64,000 nucleotides of DNA from Microvirga flavescens (GTDB taxonomy: Bacteria; Pseudomonadota; Alphaproteobacteria; Rhizobiales; Beijerinckiaceae), in assembly GCF_003290125.1 (NCBI RefSeq), contig NZ_QMKH01000001.1, positions 186,001-250,000 on the forward strand, written 5' to 3'. Position 1 is the first letter of the stretch. Every line of letters starts with the position of its first letter. Both the position numbers and the translations under genes were made by a program. The notes under the pieces were generated by a model that saw only the letters and a program-made list of their open reading frames with translations, had not been told where the DNA came from and did no database searches. Shown piece after piece: positions 46,668 to 54,311 of the stretch.

Positions 46668-48788
46668 TCAAACCACGAAGAAGTCCCTGTAGGTCATCTT
46701 GAGGTTCTTGGAGAGGGTTGCGATCTGGATCTGGGCCTGCGCTCCGGATCCGTCCGCATCGTAGGACAGCGCCCCCGTCTTCTTGTCGTAGAGGATCCGG
46801 TCGTCGTGATCGTGCGCCTTCGCGCCGGCATGGAACTCGCCCGCCTTCAGCACGCCCTTCTTGGCCAGCTTGGTGAACGCGCTCCTGGCGAGATGGATCG
46901 TGTCGTCCTTGACGCTGAAGTCGGTGATCGTGTCCTGGTTGGCCCTGTTCGCGCTCGATGACTTCGAGAGCCTGGTGTCGAACACGAACACGTCCTGGCC
47001 GACGCCGCCCGTGAGCGTGTCCCTGCCCGCCCCGCCATAGAGCATGTCGTTACCCGCCTCACCCAGAAGCACATCGTTGCCGGAAAGACCCTTGAGCATG
47101 TCGTTGCCGGCCTCGCCCTCGAGTCGGTCGTCGCCAGCCGTGCCGGTGAGGATGAACGGGGTCATCTCGACCACGTCTGCGACCTCAATCGTGAAGGACT
47201 GGCTGGTCTGGCCGCCATAGGCGTCCTTAGCCACGACGGTGAGGCTGTGGCTGGCCGTAGTCTCGAAGTCGAGGGCACCGGTGAGGACGAGGTTGTTGCC
47301 GTCGATCCGGAATGGCCCGTCGGAGACGAGGCTGTAGCTGAGGGCGTCGCCGTCGGCATCGCTCGCCGATAGACTTGCCACGATGCCGGCGAGCGCATCC
47401 TCGGCCACGACGGTCGTGGACAGGCCAAGGGATGTGGGAGCCGTGTTCCACAGGGCCACTGTCGTGTTGGTGAACTGCAGCAGGCGGATGTCGCGCATCA
47501 AATCGATGCCGTCGGGACCTGTGACAGTAAATGTGCCGTCACCGTTGTTGGTCACGCTCGATTGATCGGCCGAGCCGGAGAATACGGCAGTGTTGGTGCC
47601 GGTACCGCCCTCGAGCGTGTCGTTGCCCGCGCCGCCGTCGAGGGTGTCGTTGCCGCCATTCCCGGTGAGCACGTTGGCCTTGTCATCACCGCGGAACCAA
47701 TCCGCGCCAGAGCCGCCCTCCAGGTTCTCGATGCTGTAGAGCGTGTCGAGGCCGTAGTTGGTGTTCTGCGCTTGTCCCTGCTTGGTCAGGTCGACACGGG
47801 CACCGACAGCGTCGGAGAACAGGGCGGTGTCCAACCCGTCCCCACCATCCAGCGTATCGTCACCATACCAGCCGTCCAGCGTGTCAGCACCGGCGCCGGA
47901 GGAGATCATATTTGACGTCTCGTTGCCGGTGAGTTTGTCAGCAGATCCGAACGACTGAATATTCTCGAAATTTAGTATCGTGCTTTTTCCATAGGCCGTG
48001 TTTTGACTTGTTGTGATCCTGAGATCTAACGTTGTCTCAGTCTGGCTGCCCCACCATTCAAAGCCAAGTTGGATGGTATCCTGTCCGCCGTTCCCGTTCA
48101 CGTAGCTGGTGCCGTAAGAGACGTTGACGGTCTCTGACTGTGCCCCACCATAAATCGTGTCATAACCACTGCAAGCGATCACACCTTCCACGCTTCCATT
48201 GCGACCATCATAAAAATTTTGCCCGCCCGCCATCACCACGCGCCCGCGTATGACGCCATCGTTAATCACTGTGTCATCTGCCGGCGAGCCAAAATACGCC
48301 TCCGAATTGGCCGAGCCCGCGTTATAGACTTCGAGTGTCCCCCGGTTCCAAAATTTGTTGGGGCGATCGAAAGCGCCCTCGTTCCGGATATGAATTCCAC
48401 GTTCACCTATAATCCGCCCATAATTCGTAATGGTGTTTCCTGGCCCATACAGATGAATTGCGGTGGAGCCGGCTTCGATAATGCCGTAGTTGATCACAGA
48501 GTTGTCAGGAGTCGTTGGCCCACCCATAGCAATGGCATCGCCAAACGCATGAAGGACACTGGTCTCACCAAGGCGAATAGAATTTCCACCCTTTTCTAGG
48601 GTGATTCCGCCGCCGCCAATGATGTTGCCATATGAGTGCAGTTCTACGCCGCCGGCAGCGCTAAAAACTCCGACACCGTTTTCAGCCGCGACTGTTATGC
48701 CAGAGCCGATAAAAGCAAATCCGCCGTAATTTAATGTGACGGCATTTTCGACGCCAGTTTTGATGACAGATGTGCTGATGACGGTCAT
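46668..48788 (-). CDS. RTX protein, convergent paralogue of RTX gene 2
   Basis: 706 residues from the ATG at 48788 (MTVISTSVIKTG), with GGAGAGG upstream. Same architecture as the paralogue: an N-half of beta-helix-like repeats (INYGIIEAGS, ITNYGRIIGERG, VINDGVIRG), RTX repeats (NGGNDTLDGGAGNDTLEGG), a cadherin-like domain (SASDADGDALSYSLVSDGPFRIDG), more RTX repeats and a tail ending TYRDFFVV. The C-terminal ~450 residues are strongly similar between the two, while the N-halves have diverged. An inverted duplication explains the arrangement. No secretion ATPase genes are nearby. Confidence 0.85.
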   Translation of the reverse strand: MTVISTSVIKTGVENAVTLNYGGFAFIGSGITVAAENGVGVFSAAGGVELHSYGNIIGGGGITLEKGGNSIRLGETSVLHAFGDAIAMGGPTTPDNSVINYGIIEAGSTAIHLYGPGNTITNYGRIIGERGIHIRNEGAFDRPNKFWNRGTLEVYNAGSANSEAYFGSPADDTVINDGVIRGRVVMAGGQNFYDGRNGSVEGVIACSGYDTIYGGAQSETVNVSYGTSYVNGNGGQDTIQLGFEWWGSQTETTLDLRITTSQNTAYGKSTILNFENIQSFGSADKLTGNETSNMISSGAGADTLDGWYGDDTLDGGDGLDTALFSDAVGARVDLTKQGQAQNTNYGLDTLYSIENLEGGSGADWFRGDDKANVLTGNGGNDTLDGGAGNDTLEGGTGTNTAVFSGSADQSSVTNNGDGTFTVTGPDGIDLMRDIRLLQFTNTTVALWNTAPTSLGLSTTVVAEDALAGIVASLSASDADGDALSYSLVSDGPFRIDGNNLVLTGALDFETTASHSLTVVAKDAYGGQTSQSFTIEVADVVEMTPFILTGTAGDDRLEGEAGNDMLKGLSGNDVLLGEAGNDMLYGGAGRDTLTGGVGQDVFVFDTRLSKSSSANRANQDTITDFSVKDDTIHLARSAFTKLAKKGVLKAGEFHAGAKAHDHDDRILYDKKTGALSYDADGSGAQAQIQIATLSKNLKMTYRDFFVV

Positions 48789-48852
48789 ATAGCCCTCTCC
48801 GGTATAGGAGGGCCACATGCCACGCCTTCCGCTGCGGCGTCTCTCGTTAAGT

Positions 48853-48898
48853 AACTAGTTTTATTGCGGCCGTATCGGCGCAGGTGCGACGGCGCACC
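48853..48898 (-). promoter_or_regulatory. Palindromic upstream block of RTX gene 3
   Basis: Read on the minus strand: GGTGCGCCGTCGCACC, then TGCGCCGATACGGCCGC, then AATAAAACTAGTT. It matches the block before RTX gene 2 at about 40 of 47 aligned positions, with one-base gaps at two places. It ends 64 nt before the ATG, against 66 nt for the paralogue. The palindrome is broken at one central pair. Confidence 0.6.
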
Positions 48899-49049
48899 CT
48901 GCCCATTCGTTCCCGATTATCTCCTGCCGGAGGTGCAGTTCTAACGCGGCGGGAATTGGAATGGTGGGCAGGTTTCGGCAGATCGCTCAGTCCCACGACA
49001 CAAAAGAAACCGCGCCTCGTCGCCACCCGGCGCGCAACCTCAAAACCCT

Positions 49050-49126
49050 TGGCGATCCCGGGAAGACTCGAACTTCCGACCTTCGGTTTAGGAAACCGCT
49101 GCTCTGTCCTGCTGAGCTACGGGACC
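49050..49126 (-). tRNA. tRNA-Arg (anticodon CCT)
   Basis: 77 nt. Acceptor GGTCCCG pairs with CGGGATC (one G-T), then discriminator G and an encoded CCA. The D-arm is GCTC/GAGC. The anticodon stem is GGT/ACC inside the loop TTCCTAA, giving anticodon CCT. The T-arm is GGAAG-TTCGAGT-CTTCC. Its 3' end faces the RTX region, the side on which integrating elements usually insert. Confidence 0.93.
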
Positions 49127-49250
49127 GCGTGAGCGGGATGAGTAAACACAAAAGCCGCCCCGGTAAATGGGGGACGCCGCCGCGCCTGTGATGAACCGGG
49201 CCCGAATGCAGCGTTGAAATGGGGCGGCGCCTTCAGATAGCCTGCGGGCG

Positions 49251-50051
49251 ATGATGCGCGGAATTCTCATGGGCTTTGCCGTGGCTTTGAGCCTTGGCCC
49301 GACCGGTGCGCGGGGGCTGCCCGCCGCTGCTCCCGCCTGTCAGGGGGAGGAGCGGGCGGATGTGGTCTCCGGTCTTTCGCGGCACGGTGATCTCCAGCTT
49401 TCCTCCGGCGCGCTCGTGCGCCTGCCGGGCATCCGGCTGCCAGATGAGGCTTCCTTGCGCGAGAGCGCGCTGGCGTGGCTGCGGGAGCGTATTGGACAGC
49501 CGGTGATCGTGCGCGCCCTTGGAGACAGCGACCGGTGGGCGCGCGTTCCCGCCGCGATCGCCCTCACCCGAGGCGGCGACCCGCCGTCCGACTTGTCGCA
49601 GGGGCTCGTCGCGGCGGGGCTCGCCCTCACGGAACCCGGCGGCGCGACGCCCTTTTGCCAGCCCCAGCTTCTTGCCCTCGAAAAAGCCGCCCGCGAGCGC
49701 GGTCTTGGTCTCTGGGCCGGAGACCGCTATAAGCCGGTGGACGCGCTGGAAATAGAACGCCTGCGCGAAAAAACAGGCACTTTCGTCCTCGTGGAAGGGC
49801 GGGTTAGAAGTGTTGGCGAGCGGCAGCAGCAAACCTATCTCAATTTCGGAGGAACCTGGACCGAGGATTTCACTATCATCATCCCGAAGAAGGTCTGGGC
49901 TTCGATGGCCGAGGCCGGACTGACGGCAAAAGCCTTGAAGGGAAGCCGGATTCGGGCGAGAGGCATCCTGGAGGACTGGCAGGGCACTGCGCTGACCGTC
50001 TCCACGCCAGAAACCATCGAGTTGATCACGGACGAAGGCCCACGATACTGA
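49251..50051 (+). CDS. Thermonuclease-family (SNase-like) protein
   Basis: 266 residues. An N-terminal hydrophobic signal (GFAVALSLGPTGARG) suggests export. The SNase-like fold is seen in LVRLPGIRLPDEASLRESALAWLRERIGQPV, the WARVPAAIAL segment and ALEKAARERGLGLWAGDRY. Arg and Glu positions equivalent to the staphylococcal nuclease active site appear partly kept, so activity is uncertain. A C-terminal OB-like stretch (VLVEGRVRSVGERQQQTYLNFG, IRARGILEDWQGTALTVS) resembles nucleic-acid-binding folds. It is 5 nt from the M48 gene; the two form an operon. Confidence 0.8.
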   Translation: MMRGILMGFAVALSLGPTGARGLPAAAPACQGEERADVVSGLSRHGDLQLSSGALVRLPGIRLPDEASLRESALAWLRERIGQPVIVRALGDSDRWARVPAAIALTRGGDPPSDLSQGLVAAGLALTEPGGATPFCQPQLLALEKAARERGLGLWAGDRYKPVDALEIERLREKTGTFVLVEGRVRSVGERQQQTYLNFGGTWTEDFTIIIPKKVWASMAEAGLTAKALKGSRIRARGILEDWQGTALTVSTPETIELITDEGPRY

Positions 50052-50056
50052 ACGGC

Positions 50057-51502
50057 ATGAACGGAACGCGGCGCATCAAGATCGGTCTGACCCTCGGGCT
50101 CCTGCTGACGACAGCGGGGCTTGCCGGTTGCTCCACATCCAACAGCGCCTCCACCATTTCCCTGCCCCCGACCGCACCGCGCACCGTGGCTGAAAGCCAA
50201 GCCGACCGGGATCACGCCAAGCTTGTCGAGGCCTTCGGCGGCGAAATCCGATCCCCGGCGGCCCACCAGCTTCTGACTGACATCGTGAACCGCCTGGTCC
50301 AGGCCTCGGACCGGCCGAGCGAGACCTTTCAGGTCACTATTCTCAATTCCCCCGTGGCCAACGCCTTCGCGCTGCCGAGCGGCAGGCTCTACGTGACCCG
50401 CGGGCTTCTGGCGCTCGCCAACGACACCTCCGAGATCGCGGCGGTGCTCTCGCACGAGATTGCCCACGTCACCTTGCGCCACGCCTCCCAGCGCAACGAA
50501 TTGCAGGCGCGCTCGTCCCTCATCACCCGCGTTACCGAGAACGTGCTGAACAACGCCGCCGAGGCTGCTGTGGTGCGCGACCAGTCCCGCATGACGCTGG
50601 CGAGCTTCTCCCGCGCGCAGGAACTGGAAGCCGATCAGGCGGGCGTGAAGGTTCTCGCCCGTGCCGGCTTCGACCCATTCGGCGCGCCGCGGCTTCTCAC
50701 CGCGCTTGGCCGCTCGGCCACCAATGCCGATGCGGGACGCGGCAATGGCACGGAACTCGGCTCCACTCATCCGGCAACGTCCGAGCGGATCTCTCAGGCC
50801 CAGCAGGCCGCGCGGCGTGCGAGCGCGCCCGGCATCGGCGAGGCGGACAAGGCGCGCTATCTCGCCGCCATCGACGGGCTCGCCTATGGGGACGACCCGG
50901 CGGATGGCGTGGTGCGCGGGCGCGCCTTCATCCATGCCCGCCTCGGCGTCTCATTCGAGGCTCCCATCGGCTTCACCCTGGAAAACACCTCGCAGGCGGT
51001 CCTCGGTGCCTCAGTGGACGGGGCGCGCCGCCTTCTCTTCGATGCCGCCGAGACGCCGAACGGCCAGAGTCTGGAAGAGGTTCTGCGCTCCACCTGGAGC
51101 GACAGTATCGAGCCCGGCAGCATGGAAACCGCCACCATCAACGGGCTCCCCGTGGCGACCGCGCTCTCACGCGGCAAGGAGTGGAATTTCCGCCTCTCCG
51201 CCATTCGGATCGGCACCACCACCTACCGCCTCATCATGGCGGCGAAAGCTGGCTCGGGAGATCTCGACGGCACGTTCCGGCAGACCCTCGCCACCGTGCG
51301 CCACGTCCAGGCTGACGAGGCGCGCAGCGTGCAGCCGTTCCACCTCAAGGTCATCACGGCTAGGGATGGGGACACGGCTGAAACGCTCTCGGCCCGCATG
51401 CCCGTGAGCGAGCGTCCGCTCGAGCGATTCACCCTGCTCAACGGCCTCGACCGGAGCGGACCGCTGAAGGGCGGCGAGAGCTACAAGATCGTGGTGGATT
51501 AG
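50057..51502 (+). CDS. M48-family metalloprotease lipoprotein
   Basis: 481 residues. Lipobox LAGC near residue 25. The M48 domain has the zinc motif SHEIAHVTLRHASQ and the third ligand in RAQELEADQAG. A BepA-like role in outer-membrane protein quality control is plausible by family. The C-terminal ~70 residues (ARDGDTAETLSARM, RFTLLNGLDRSGPLKGGESYKIVV) look like a LysM-type peptidoglycan-binding unit. The gene ends in a hairpin shared with rpoH2. Confidence 0.88.
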   Translation: MNGTRRIKIGLTLGLLLTTAGLAGCSTSNSASTISLPPTAPRTVAESQADRDHAKLVEAFGGEIRSPAAHQLLTDIVNRLVQASDRPSETFQVTILNSPVANAFALPSGRLYVTRGLLALANDTSEIAAVLSHEIAHVTLRHASQRNELQARSSLITRVTENVLNNAAEAAVVRDQSRMTLASFSRAQELEADQAGVKVLARAGFDPFGAPRLLTALGRSATNADAGRGNGTELGSTHPATSERISQAQQAARRASAPGIGEADKARYLAAIDGLAYGDDPADGVVRGRAFIHARLGVSFEAPIGFTLENTSQAVLGASVDGARRLLFDAAETPNGQSLEEVLRSTWSDSIEPGSMETATINGLPVATALSRGKEWNFRLSAIRIGTTTYRLIMAAKAGSGDLDGTFRQTLATVRHVQADEARSVQPFHLKVITARDGDTAETLSARMPVSERPLERFTLLNGLDRSGPLKGGESYKIVVD

Positions 51503-51527
51503 CGGGCTTCAGCGAAGCCCGCTTTAT
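51501..51527. terminator. Bidirectional terminator between M48 gene and rpoH2
   Basis: Stem AGCGGGCTT / AAGCCCGCT with loop CAGCG region, followed by TTATT on the plus strand. It starts at the last base pair of the M48 stop codon. Confidence 0.8.
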
Positions 51528-51529
51528 TG

Positions 51530-52402
51530 TCAGACGAAAGCGCCGTGCGCCATCGGGTGCTTTTCGAGGAGCGCGCGTTTGAGCTTCTCCAAGGCGCGGT
51601 TCTCGATCTGGCGGACGCGCTCCTTCGAGATCCCGAGCCTATCGCCAAGGAATTCCAGCGTCACCTGCTCGTCATCGAGACGCCGCGCCTGAAGGATGCG
51701 CAGCTCACGCTCGTTGAGGACCTTCAGCGCTTGCCGCAGCCAGCGCACGCGGCGCTCGCCGTCGATGACCTCGCCGACGCTCTCGTCAGGGAGCGGGCTC
51801 GTATCGACAAGGAACTCCATCCGCTCGGCGGAATTACCGGGATCGACATCGAGAACCGGGGCGTTGAGCGAAGCGTCCGGCGCGGACAAGCGCGCGTCCA
51901 TCAAGGCGACATCGGCGGTTGAAACGCCGATAGCCTCGGCGATCTTCACATGCACTTCGGCGGAGATGCGCTCGTCGCCGTTGCGGGTGAGGCGCGCACG
52001 CAGGCGGCGGAGGTTGAAGAAAAGGGCCTTTTGCGCGGAGCTCGTTCCGCCCCGGACGATGGACCAGTTCCTGAGGATGTAGTCCTGCACCGAAGCCCTG
52101 ATCCACCAGGTGGCGTAGGTCGAGAAGCGCACCTCGCGTTCCGGCTCGAACCGGGCGGCGGCTTCCAGAAGCCCGACATGCCCTTCTTGCACGAGATCGG
52201 CCATCGGCAAACCGTAATGGCGGAAGCGGGCGGCAACGGCGATGACCAGCCGCATATGGGCGGAAGTCAGTTGGTGGAGCGCATTCTCGTCGCGCTCCTC
52301 CTTCCAGCGGACCGCCAGAAGATGCTCTTCCTCGCGTTCGAGGAACGGAGCGTTCATGGCGGCACGGACAAACTTGCGACGAACCCCTGAGATTTCTCCC
52401 AT
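51530..52402 (-). CDS. rpoH2: Heat-shock-type sigma factor RpoH2
   Basis: 290 residues. It is a group 3 sigma-70-family factor of the sigma-32 kind. Region 2 has HMRLVIAVAARFRHYGLPMADLVQEGHVGLLEAAARFEPERE, and FSTYATWWIRASVQDYILRNWS contacts the -10. The RpoH box QKALFFNLRR (~123-132) is diagnostic. Region 4.2 has LGISKERVRQIENRALEKLKRAL. Hyphomicrobiales usually carry two rpoH genes; this resembles RpoH2, tied to singlet-oxygen and general stress responses in Rhodobacter and Sinorhizobium. The number is inferred from similarity. Confidence 0.88.
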   Translation of the reverse strand: MGEISGVRRKFVRAAMNAPFLEREEEHLLAVRWKEERDENALHQLTSAHMRLVIAVAARFRHYGLPMADLVQEGHVGLLEAAARFEPEREVRFSTYATWWIRASVQDYILRNWSIVRGGTSSAQKALFFNLRRLRARLTRNGDERISAEVHVKIAEAIGVSTADVALMDARLSAPDASLNAPVLDVDPGNSAERMEFLVDTSPLPDESVGEVIDGERRVRWLRQALKVLNERELRILQARRLDDEQVTLEFLGDRLGISKERVRQIENRALEKLKRALLEKHPMAHGAFV

Positions 52403-52529
52403 CCTCGTCCTCCCTTGCGCAGGAGGGAAACGAGCGAGACGGGAAAAAGTTCAGTCCAAAACCGTCAAGGTCGAGAAAAGTAGAATCGAACGGCCGAAAG
52501 GCAAGCTTTTGCAGGCTTTTTCGGCAAAG

Positions 52530-52556
52530 AAAAACCCGGCGCGAAGCCGGGTTTTT
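52530..52556 (-). terminator. Terminator after carD
   Basis: Stem AAAAACCCGGC / GCCGGGTTTTT with loop GCGAA. It lies between the carD stop and the rpoH2 start, on the minus transcript. Confidence 0.9.
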
Positions 52557-52581
52557 GCAAAAAGCGACAGGGATGAGAGCC

Positions 52582-53166
52582 TTATGCGGCCTCTTCCTGC
52601 ATATCTTCCCCTTCTTCCGCCTCGGCCTCGGCGCCCTTGGGCGCGCGGCGGGGCGACTTGGCGAGGCTCTGCTCGATGAGCTTGAGCGCTTCCGTATCGG
52701 TGATCTTGTTCACCGCTGCGATCTCGCGCACGACGCGGTCGAGGGCGGATTCGTAAAGCTGACGCTCGCTGTAGGACTGCTCGGGCTGGGCCTCGGAGCG
52801 GTAGAGATCGCGAACGACCTCGGCGACGGCGATAAGATCGCCCGAATTGATCTTCGCTTCGTATTCCTGGGCGCGGCGCGACCACATGGTGCGCTTCACG
52901 CGGGCACGGCCGGTCAGAACGTCGAGAGCCTTCTGCACCAGGGCCGCATCGGCCAGTTTACGCATGCCGACGGACGTGGCCTTCGCGGTGGGAACGCGCA
53001 GGACCATCTTGTCCTTGTCGAAGGAGACCACGAAGAGTTCCAGCTTGAAACCCGCGATTTCCTGCTCTTCGATGGCCGTGATGCGGCCAACGCCGTGAGC
53101 CGGATAGACAATCGCTTCACCGGTCTTAAAACCCAGGCGCTGGGCAGACTTCTTGGCGGTCGACAT
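52582..53166 (-). CDS. carD: CarD-family transcriptional regulator
   Basis: 194 residues from the ATG at 53166 (MSTAKKSAQRLGFKTGEAIVYP), with GGAGG upstream. The N-terminal RNA-polymerase-interacting domain (~15-75, Tudor-like: GEAIVYPAHGVGRITAIEEQEI) contacts the beta subunit. The C-terminal helical domain (~80-170) includes VKRTMWSRRAQEYEAKINSGDL and the Trp-containing part that wedges the open promoter complex. The end is acidic (EAEAEEGEDMQEEAA). In alphaproteobacteria CarD supports rRNA and other promoters. It follows fdxA across 439 nt. Confidence 0.93.
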   Translation of the reverse strand: MSTAKKSAQRLGFKTGEAIVYPAHGVGRITAIEEQEIAGFKLELFVVSFDKDKMVLRVPTAKATSVGMRKLADAALVQKALDVLTGRARVKRTMWSRRAQEYEAKINSGDLIAVAEVVRDLYRSEAQPEQSYSERQLYESALDRVVREIAAVNKITDTEALKLIEQSLAKSPRRAPKGAEAEAEEGEDMQEEAA

Positions 53167-53605
53167 GCGAGAGAGGCCTCCTTGCATGGCTCTGTCCTTG
53201 CGGAAGAGCTTTCATTCCACGGGCAGGGTCCCGAGAACAACATTGTTGACGGCGTGACGGAATGTCCCGCTCGTCTCCCTGATCGGCCAGTAACTAGAAC
53301 GCGCCCATACCGGATGACCCCAGATAGCCGATGCTATCTTCCTTCATCGGTCGTGCATCATCTTTCATATTCTTGGACCGCTACTTTCGCGGAGGATAGC
53401 TGCACGTCAGGCGCAAGCGACGGCATTTGCAAACCCTATCACAGTTTGCGCCAAAAAGCAAAAATATTTCAGTGAGAAGCGGGAGAAGCTTCGAATATGG
53501 TTTAGCTTGCGCAAGGCACGATCAGAACGGGAGCGCACCCCGGATCATGCAGCAACCAAAGAAATCGTCAGGTTGATCGTGCCCCAAGGAAGGCAGGATC
53601 GACCT
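53167..53605. other. Non-coding stretch before carD
   Basis: 439 nt between the carD start and the fdxA stop. It should hold the carD promoter. It contains a perfect 10-bp inverted repeat GGCACGATCA (53515-53524) and TGATCGTGCC (53574-53583), 49 nt apart, plus an AT-rich patch at 53440-53475. CCGGATCATGC inside it recalls the genome's dispersed repeats. No gene is evident. Confidence 0.4.
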
Positions 53606-53944
53606 TTAGTCGCCCTCACCTGGATTGGGGGTGAAGTACTTCTCTAACTTGCCGGGCACGCCGTCGAACTCCTTGGCGTCCGCCGGGGCGTCCTTCTTCT
53701 GGGTGATGTTGGGCCAGCTCTTGGCCATGTCGGCGTTCAGCTTCAGCCACTGCTCAAGGCCCGGCTCCATATCGGGCTTGATCGCCTCGGCGGGGCATTC
53801 CGGCTCGCAAACGCCGCAATCGATGCACTCGTCCGGGTGGATGACGAGCATGTTCTCACCCTCGTAGAAGCAATCGACCGGACACACTTCCACGCAGTCC
53901 ATGTATTTGCACTTGATGCAATTTTCGGTGACGACGTAGGGCAT
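53606..53944 (-). CDS. fdxA: Ferredoxin FdxA (7Fe type)
   Basis: 112 residues from the ATG at 53944 ([24 protein letters not shown]), AAGGA upstream. The cysteine pattern [18 protein letters not shown]...[14 protein letters not shown] fits one [3Fe-4S] and one [4Fe-4S] cluster, as in Azotobacter ferredoxin I. The C-terminal extension ([21 protein letters not shown]) is typical of FdxA. It is a cytoplasmic electron carrier. It follows the S4-domain gene by 52 nt, in the order helicase-S4-fdxA-carD seen in relatives. Confidence 0.95.
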   Translation of the reverse strand: MPYVVTENCIKCKYMDCVEVCPVDCFYEGENMLVIHPDECIDCGVCEPECPAEAIKPDMEPGLEQWLKLNADMAKSWPNITQKKDAPADAKEFDGVPGKLEKYFTPNPGEGD

Positions 53945-53996
53945 GGGCGATCCTTCGGGCTTTAATGACGCAAACCGTGAGACGGACAGCGCCGCT

Positions 53997-54299
53997 CTAG
54001 CCCCTGTCGTCGCCGCTGACAAGCGCCCCGGTGTCGCCGTTCAGGTCCGCGTAGAGCTGCCTTGCTTCCGCCGCAGGGCCGCGGCGCGTGCCGAGCGCCT
54101 CGACGCGGAGGATCAAGGTGGCATGGGCGAGCGCGATGGTGATGACGTCTCCCACCGCAATGGCCTTGGCCGGATTGTCCGTGCGCTGGCCGTCCACCCT
54201 AACGAAGCCGCTCGCGACGAGCTTGGCCGCGAGCGTCCTTGTTTTCGCGAAGCGCGCGAACCACAGCCACTTGTCCAGTCGCTGCCGATCCTCGCGCAT
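53997..54299 (-). CDS. S4-domain RNA-binding protein (HslR-like)
   Basis: 100 residues. A complete S4 domain opens it: [35 protein letters not shown], with the following [18 protein letters not shown] strand. E. coli HslR (Hsp15) binds stalled 50S subunits carrying tRNA, and a similar rescue role is likely. The gene is 12 nt after the helicase stop, so they are co-transcribed. Confidence 0.88.
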   Translation of the reverse strand: MREDRQRLDKWLWFARFAKTRTLAAKLVASGFVRVDGQRTDNPAKAIAVGDVITIALAHATLILRVEALGTRRGPAAEARQLYADLNGDTGALVSGDDRG

Positions 54300-54311
54300 G
54301 CCGGGATACCC

